NCBI RefSeq assembly: GCF_004028635.1
Contig: NZ_RQJW01000006.1
Coordinates: 62,001-126,000, forward strand
DNA from: Streptomyces cyaneus
Lineage (GTDB): Bacteria; Actinomycetota; Actinomycetes; Streptomycetales; Streptomycetaceae
Length of the DNA: 64,000 nt
Direction: 5' to 3'
The notes beneath the pieces were generated by a model that had not been told where the DNA came from, did not search any database, and saw only the letters and a list, made by a program, of their open reading frames with translations. This document shows, piece after piece, positions 59,597 to 64,000 of the stretch. The first letter of the stretch is position 1. The number at the start of each line of letters is the position of its first letter. The translations under genes and the position numbers were made by a program.

Positions 59597-60586
59597 TCAA
59601 CCCGAAAAGGCCTCCGCAAACGCCCCGTCCTCCTGATCCACCCCACTGCAATTCGTCAGGGCGTCATCCGAAGAAGACCCGTCGTCACACTGCCGGTCCC
59701 GAAACGTCGCCCACATGGAAACCCACCCGATCCCCTTCTCCTCGGCGAACTCCCGCACCTGCGCCGCATCGTCAAGCGTGAATGTCTCGTTGTCGACGTC
59801 GTTCACGCCGAGCATCGAAGTGAGCGCCATGGCCCGCCACGCAGTGGCGTCCGACGTGCCGAAGATCTCCTTGAGTTGCGTGTGGGTGGCCTTGGCCGAG
59901 GTGAGGGCGTAGTCGCCCATGTCATCGGCGTACGACTCGCCGTAGTTCATCGTCATGATGTTGACGGTGGAGACCTGGACGTCGTGCTCGTTGGCGGACT
60001 CCAGCAGCGCCACGCTGTCGTCGTCGAGTCCTGAGGGCATCACCGGCAGTGTGAAGGAGACCTCCAGATCGCCGCGTTCCTGCTGCAGCAGCGCGATCGC
60101 CTCCGAACGCAGGCCCACCGCGTCGGAGTCGGTCAGTTCGTCGCCCTCGATGTCGAAGTCGGCCTGCGAGGAACCGGCCGCGTCCAGTGCCTTCCCGTAC
60201 GCCGCCGCCAGTTCGGACGCGCTGTCGCAACTCGCCGCCAGCTCCTTGCCGGAGGCGCCGCCGAAGGAGACACGGACGCCGGCGCCGTCCTGGGTGAGCT
60301 GCGATATACGGGACTTCGCGGCCGAGTCGGTGATGGCGTCGGTGCCGTTCCACTTGGGTGTGCAGTCGCTGCCGTCCGAGATCACGAAGGCCAGGTTGTA
60401 CGTCGCCGGGGAGCCGGCGGAGTCGTTGTCGGAGGCCTCGGTGGAGCTGACGTAGGGGGCGTACGACGTGCCCGCCGCCTGAGTTGCCTCCGCCGTACCG
60501 TCAGCGGAGCCCGCGGAGCACCCCGTGATGGCCAGTGCAATTGCGCAGGTGAGTGCGGCCGCCGATTTCTTTGGGTACGTATGCAT
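59597..60586 (-). CDS. GH18-like (chitinase-type) lipoprotein
   Basis: A 329-residue exported protein. I use the ATG at 60586 (an upstream Met adds 17 residues without signal). Lipobox ITGC with Cys23. The body resembles a GH18 barrel: NLAFVISDG, VRVSFGGASGKEL, the catalytic region ADFDIEGDEL (the FDIE motif), VSTVNIMTMNYG and GWVSMWATFRDRQC. The Glu in FDIE fits the GH18 acid. It could cut chitin, or peptidoglycan or an N-acetylated exopolysaccharide such as one made by the genes to its right. Confidence 0.82.
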   Translation of the reverse strand: MHTYPKKSAAALTCAIALAITGCSAGSADGTAEATQAAGTSYAPYVSSTEASDNDSAGSPATYNLAFVISDGSDCTPKWNGTDAITDSAAKSRISQLTQDGAGVRVSFGGASGKELAASCDSASELAAAYGKALDAAGSSQADFDIEGDELTDSDAVGLRSEAIALLQQERGDLEVSFTLPVMPSGLDDDSVALLESANEHDVQVSTVNIMTMNYGESYADDMGDYALTSAKATHTQLKEIFGTSDATAWRAMALTSMLGVNDVDNETFTLDDAAQVREFAEEKGIGWVSMWATFRDRQCDDGSSSDDALTNCSGVDQEDGAFAEAFSG

Positions 60587-60719
60587 GCCGGCAAATCTCT
60601 CATCATTCCCCAGCCGTAGCCGAAAACTCTCAGGCAAAGGACAGACTCAGGCATTTCTCATATGCGTCTCACATAGAGAGCGAGTTCGGGGCACATAAAG
60701 GCTCCGTAACGTCCGGGGA

Positions 60720-61133
60720 ATGCAATCCGAGACTGCCATCGACAAGCAAGCCGACGTGCGCGGTCGCCGCCGCAGGCGTGGCAAGGCCTCCGCCGAGGGG
60801 CCCGTTTTCGTTGACAACTCCGGACGTCGCTCCAAGCTGCTGCGTCGTCTCGGCCTCCTGGTCGGCGTCACCTGCCTCGGCTACGCGGTCGTGCTGGGCA
60901 TGGCCTTCATGGGCGTCGGCACCTCACTGACGCCGTCCGAGCTGCTGCCCTTCGGCGGCGGCGGCCCTGCCGGTGCCCCGAACTCGGGCCCCGGCGGCGC
61001 CCAGCCGCAGGGCGGCGTCGGCACCCCGCCCGTGAAGCCCACGGGGATGCCGCCGACGGGCACCGCGACCGGCGAGCCGCCCGCCTCCGCCCCGACCGTG
61101 TCCGCCTCCGCCTCTGCGGCCGCCGCCAATTGA
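60720..61133 (+). CDS. Small membrane-anchored hypothetical protein
   Basis: A 137-residue protein, ATG start at 60720. An Arg-rich N-terminus (GRRRRRGK) is followed by one TM segment (LGLLVGVTCLGYAVVLGMAF) and a Gly/Pro-rich, then Pro/Ala/Ser-rich exterior tail. No domain is recognised. It precedes the NodB-GT2 gene by 19 bases, so it is probably the first gene of that operon. Confidence 0.65.
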   Translation: MQSETAIDKQADVRGRRRRRGKASAEGPVFVDNSGRRSKLLRRLGLLVGVTCLGYAVVLGMAFMGVGTSLTPSELLPFGGGGPAGAPNSGPGGAQPQGGVGTPPVKPTGMPPTGTATGEPPASAPTVSASASAAAAN

Positions 61134-61152
61134 CCGGGACGCATCCACACCC

Positions 61153-63468
61153 ATGACTACGACGACTCCCTCACGCGGCCGCCGCCGCGCACCCACCCGA
61201 ATCCAGCGGGCGGCGGGCAAGGCCGCGGCGTTGCAGAAACCGCGCGTCATCCTCGCCGGACTGCTCCTGCTCGCGCTGACCAGCATCATGCTGCTCGACG
61301 GCTATCTGCGCGCCGAGGTCGGTGGCGACCAGCGTGTGCGCACCGGGGCCAGCTCCAGCCAGGTCCCCGACAAGGTCCTCGACGGCGGGCCGATCCTCAC
61401 CTTCCGGGGCGGTCAGGCCACCACCGTCTCCGTCCCGGACAAGACGATCGCCCTCACCTTCGACGACGGACCGAACCCGACCTGGACGCCGCAAGTCCTT
61501 CGGATCCTTGAGAAGTACGACGTACCCGCCACGTTCTTCGTGGTCGGCTCGATGGTCTCGCGCTACCCGGGGATCGTCGCGGACATGGTCGAGCAGGGCA
61601 ACGAGGTGGGCATCCACACCTTCACCCACGTCGACCTCTCCTACCAGAGCGACGCCCGCGTCAACCGCGAGATGCAGCAGACCCAGCTCGCGCTGGCGGG
61701 CGCGGCAGGCATCACGACCACGCTGTTCCGGGCGCCGTACTCCTCGGAGACGGACGCCATCGACAACTACAGCTGGCCCGTCTACAAGAAGCTCGGCGAG
61801 GACGGCTACACCAGCGTCTTCGTCGACACCGACAGCGACGACTGGAAGCGGCCGGGCGTCTCGAAGATCATCAAGTGGGCCACGCCGGAGGACGGCGAGG
61901 GCGCGTCCGTGCTCTTCCACGACGCGGGCGGCGAGCGATCGCAGACGATCAAGGCGCTGCCGACGTACATCGAGAAGATGCGGGCGAAGGGGTACACCTT
62001 CACCACGATCAGCGGGGTCACCCAGGGGGACTCCGGTCAACAGCCGGGCGGTCAGCAGCCCGGTGGGCAAACCCAGCAGGACCCCAACGGGCAAGCGGGG
62101 CAAGCCGGTCAGGCCGGGCAGGTTGGGCAGAGTGGGCAGTCCGGCGCGGGGGGCTCGAACCTCCAGGCCGCCCACCGCGAGGCCACCGGCGCGACCCTCT
62201 ACGAGGGCAAGGCCCTCATCGGGGCCGTGGCCGTCGCCGAATGGGCAGTGCCGGTGCTGTCGTTCGGCCTCCTGGTCGTCGGCGTCGCCGTCATGGGCCG
62301 CTTCGGCATGATGCTGATCCTCGCCCGCCGCCACTACCGGCAGCGCAACAAACGCCGGTTCAGCTGGGGACCGCCGGTCCACCAACCGGTGAGCGTGATC
62401 GTCCCGGCGTACAACGAGAAGGAGTGCATCGCCAACACCCTCGAGTCGCTGTCGAAGAGCACGCATCCGATCGAGATCATCGTGGTCGACGACGGCTCGA
62501 CGGACGGTACGTCCGAGATCGCCCGCAGCGCAGCCTACGAACTCGGCATGAACAACGTCCGCGTCATCCGCCAGGAGAACGCTGGCAAGCCGGCCGCGCT
62601 GAACAACGGCGTGCGCAGCGCCAGTTACGACATCGTCGTGATGATGGACGGCGACACCGTCTTCGAGCCGGACACCGTACGGCAGCTGGTGCAGCCCTTC
62701 GCCGACCCGGAGGTCGGCGCGGTCGCCGGCAACGCCAAGGTCGGCAACCGCAACACCGTCATCGGCGCCTGGCAGCACATCGAGTACGTGATGGGCTTCA
62801 ACCTCGACCGGCGCATGTACGACCTGCTGCGCTGCATGCCGACCATCCCCGGCGCCATCGGCGCGTTCCGCCGTGAGGCGGTGCTGGAGGTCGGCGGCAT
62901 GAGCGAGGACACCCTCGCCGAGGACACCGACATCACCATCGCCATGCACCGCGAGGGCCGGCGGGTCGTCTACCAGGAGCACGCACGCGCGTGGACGGAG
63001 GCGCCGGGTTCGCTGAAGCAGCTGTGGTCGCAGCGCTACCGCTGGTCGTACGGCACCATGCAGGCGCTGTGGAAGCACCGCAAGTCGCTGACGGACAAGG
63101 GGCCTTCGGGCCGCTTCGGCCGGGTCGGCATGCCGCTGGTCGTGATCTTCCAGATCCTCACGCCGGTCTTCGCCCCGCTCATCGACGTCTTCACCGTCTA
63201 CTCGATGATCTTCGTCGACTTCCAGGCGGCCCTGCTGGCCTGGCTCGCGGTGCTCGGGGTGCAGCTCCTGTGCGCGGCGTACGCCTTCCGCCTGGACCGG
63301 GAGAAGTACCGCTACCTGCTGATGATGCCGCTCCAGCAGCTCGCCTACCGCCAGATGATGTACCTCGTCCTCATCCACTCCTGCATCACGGCCCTGACCG
63401 GCGGCCGCCTGCGCTGGCAGAAGCTGAAGCGCACGGGCGAGGTCGGGACGCCGGCGGGGGTGAGCTGA
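61153..63468 (+). CDS. Bifunctional polysaccharide deacetylase/family 2 glycosyltransferase
   Basis: A 771-residue membrane protein. After one TM helix (about 31-50) comes a NodB-type deacetylase domain (about 95-285): LTFDDGPNPTWTPQVLRIL, HTFTHVDLS, RAPYSSETD. A Gln/Gly-rich linker (about 290-325, GQAGQAGQAGQVGQ) and TM segments near 355-385 lead to a processive GT2 domain: VVDDGSTDGT, MDGDT, EDTDIT and QRYRW, and more TM helices at the C-terminus. It should make and N-deacetylate a beta-1,4 GlcNAc-type polymer. MatB of S. coelicolor has the same fusion. Confidence 0.9.
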   Translation: MTTTTPSRGRRRAPTRIQRAAGKAAALQKPRVILAGLLLLALTSIMLLDGYLRAEVGGDQRVRTGASSSQVPDKVLDGGPILTFRGGQATTVSVPDKTIALTFDDGPNPTWTPQVLRILEKYDVPATFFVVGSMVSRYPGIVADMVEQGNEVGIHTFTHVDLSYQSDARVNREMQQTQLALAGAAGITTTLFRAPYSSETDAIDNYSWPVYKKLGEDGYTSVFVDTDSDDWKRPGVSKIIKWATPEDGEGASVLFHDAGGERSQTIKALPTYIEKMRAKGYTFTTISGVTQGDSGQQPGGQQPGGQTQQDPNGQAGQAGQAGQVGQSGQSGAGGSNLQAAHREATGATLYEGKALIGAVAVAEWAVPVLSFGLLVVGVAVMGRFGMMLILARRHYRQRNKRRFSWGPPVHQPVSVIVPAYNEKECIANTLESLSKSTHPIEIIVVDDGSTDGTSEIARSAAYELGMNNVRVIRQENAGKPAALNNGVRSASYDIVVMMDGDTVFEPDTVRQLVQPFADPEVGAVAGNAKVGNRNTVIGAWQHIEYVMGFNLDRRMYDLLRCMPTIPGAIGAFRREAVLEVGGMSEDTLAEDTDITIAMHREGRRVVYQEHARAWTEAPGSLKQLWSQRYRWSYGTMQALWKHRKSLTDKGPSGRFGRVGMPLVVIFQILTPVFAPLIDVFTVYSMIFVDFQAALLAWLAVLGVQLLCAAYAFRLDREKYRYLLMMPLQQLAYRQMMYLVLIHSCITALTGGRLRWQKLKRTGEVGTPAGVS

Positions 63469-64000
63469 TGGGAGCGCACAGGAGAGGGGGGTCTTCCGCT
63501 ACCGCACAGCCTGCAGCGCCGGGTCCCGATGCAGCGGACGCCACGGAAACCGACCTCGATTCACGCCCCAACCCCCCTGTGAGGGACCGCTACTTCGACA
63601 CCCTCCGCGCCGTCGCCCTGGTACGGGTCGTCGCCTACCACACCTTCGGCTGGGCCTGGGCGGGCATGGTCTTCCCCTCGATGGGGGTCATGTTCGCCCT
63701 GGCAGGCACCCTCATGGCGAAGTCCCTGGAACGCCCCGCGCTCAAGGTGATCCGCAGCCGGATGCGCCGGCTCCTGCCACCCTTCTGGTTCTGGGGCTTC
63801 TTCGTGGTCGTGGCGATGCTGATCCACGACTGGATGCCGGGCTGGCAGATCGTCTACTGGATCGTGCCGCTGGGCGACCCGCCGGGCAACGCGTGGGGCC
63901 AGCAGGCCTGGGAGATCCTCTGGTACCTGCGGACGTACCTCTGGTTCGTCCTGCTGTCCCCCCTGCTGCTGCGGGTGTTCCGCCTGGCCCCGGTGGCGGT
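63468..64000 (+). CDS. Acyltransferase 3 family membrane protein (partial, cut by window edge)
   Basis: The frame is open to the right edge (about 177 residues present). Its ATG overlaps the previous stop (TGATG). The N-terminal 40 residues are polar. RYFDTLRAVALVRVVAYHTF is the acyltransferase-3 signature with its Arg and His. Several TM segments follow. It probably O-acylates the polymer made by the upstream gene. The C-terminal part is not in the window. Confidence 0.85.
   Translation, partial: MGAHRRGGSSATAQPAAPGPDAADATETDLDSRPNPPVRDRYFDTLRAVALVRVVAYHTFGWAWAGMVFPSMGVMFALAGTLMAKSLERPALKVIRSRMRRLLPPFWFWGFFVVVAMLIHDWMPGWQIVYWIVPLGDPPGNAWGQQAWEILWYLRTYLWFVLLSPLLLRVFRLAPVA

Noticed and set aside
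1..64000. CRISPR arrays, insertion sequences, prophage or integrase genes
   Set aside because: No repeat-spacer pattern, transposase, integrase or att-type duplication was seen on either strand.

Overview
The window is high-GC actinobacterial chromosome, almost certainly from a Streptomyces. GC-rich third codon positions, many GTG starts, GTGA/ATGA operon overlaps, complete futalosine-pathway enzymes, AfsK-like kinases and Streptomyces-type families (DUF5994, DUF4229, CU044_5270, DUF6817) all point there. From memory the gene order resembles S. coelicolor about SCO4469-SCO4551 (hemL, cytochrome c biogenesis, UbiA/UbiX, mqnE, cold-shock gene, mqnA, kinases, mqnC). I could not run that comparison. 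There is no rRNA, tRNA, CRISPR array, prophage or insertion sequence.

Layout: 1-3620 is a small accessory region with two DUF5994 paralogues, a decayed GAF-ANTAR regulator, a STAS protein and a long gene-poor gap. 3621-11436 holds hemL, a phosphoglycerate-mutase-like gene, a deacetylase-like lipoprotein and the complete System II cytochrome c maturation set (resA, ccdA, resB, ccsB). 11437-20509 is accessory: a stand-alone condensation-domain enzyme, then a 2OG-Fe(II) oxygenase/yeast-type cytosine deaminase pair divergent from a PucR regulator, with an NCS1 cytosine/purine permease 3 kb further on. 21003-27080 is a menaquinone block (UbiD-type decarboxylase, MqnP, UbiX, MqnE) interleaved with Uma2, rhomboid and Lrp genes, followed by a UdgX-type uracil-DNA glycosylase.

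28412-31898 encodes a DUF4229 membrane protein and two overlapping SPFH/band-7 genes. 31949-38307 is a lipid module: TetR regulator, MaoC hydratase, two-domain FabG, thiolase and acyl-CoA ligase, with matching TTACC-N3-GGTAA sites before the thiolase and ligase genes. Next come an ECF sigma factor with its partner, small secreted, EF-hand and hypothetical genes, an orphan sugar-binding lipoprotein, a LysR/DUF6817/FAD-oxidoreductase locus, azlCD with a divergent XRE-cupin regulator, a cold-shock gene, mqnA, two Ser/Thr kinases, a duplicated-domain membrane protein, a prepilin peptidase and mqnC. The window closes with a GH18-like lipoprotein and a NodB-GT2 fusion followed by an acyltransferase, probably an exopolysaccharide module.

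How it works together: mqnA, mqnC and mqnE with the UbiD-type decarboxylase, MqnP and UbiX cover most of menaquinone synthesis (mqnB and mqnD are not here). With cytochrome c maturation and the haem precursor gene hemL, the window is rich in respiratory-chain assembly. No single wholly new system stands out. The best leads are the oxygenase-deaminase pyrimidine module, the lipid regulon with its predicted operators, the paired SPFH genes, the azlCD operator pair, and the amidohydrolase-like protein lacking metal ligands beside mqnC.
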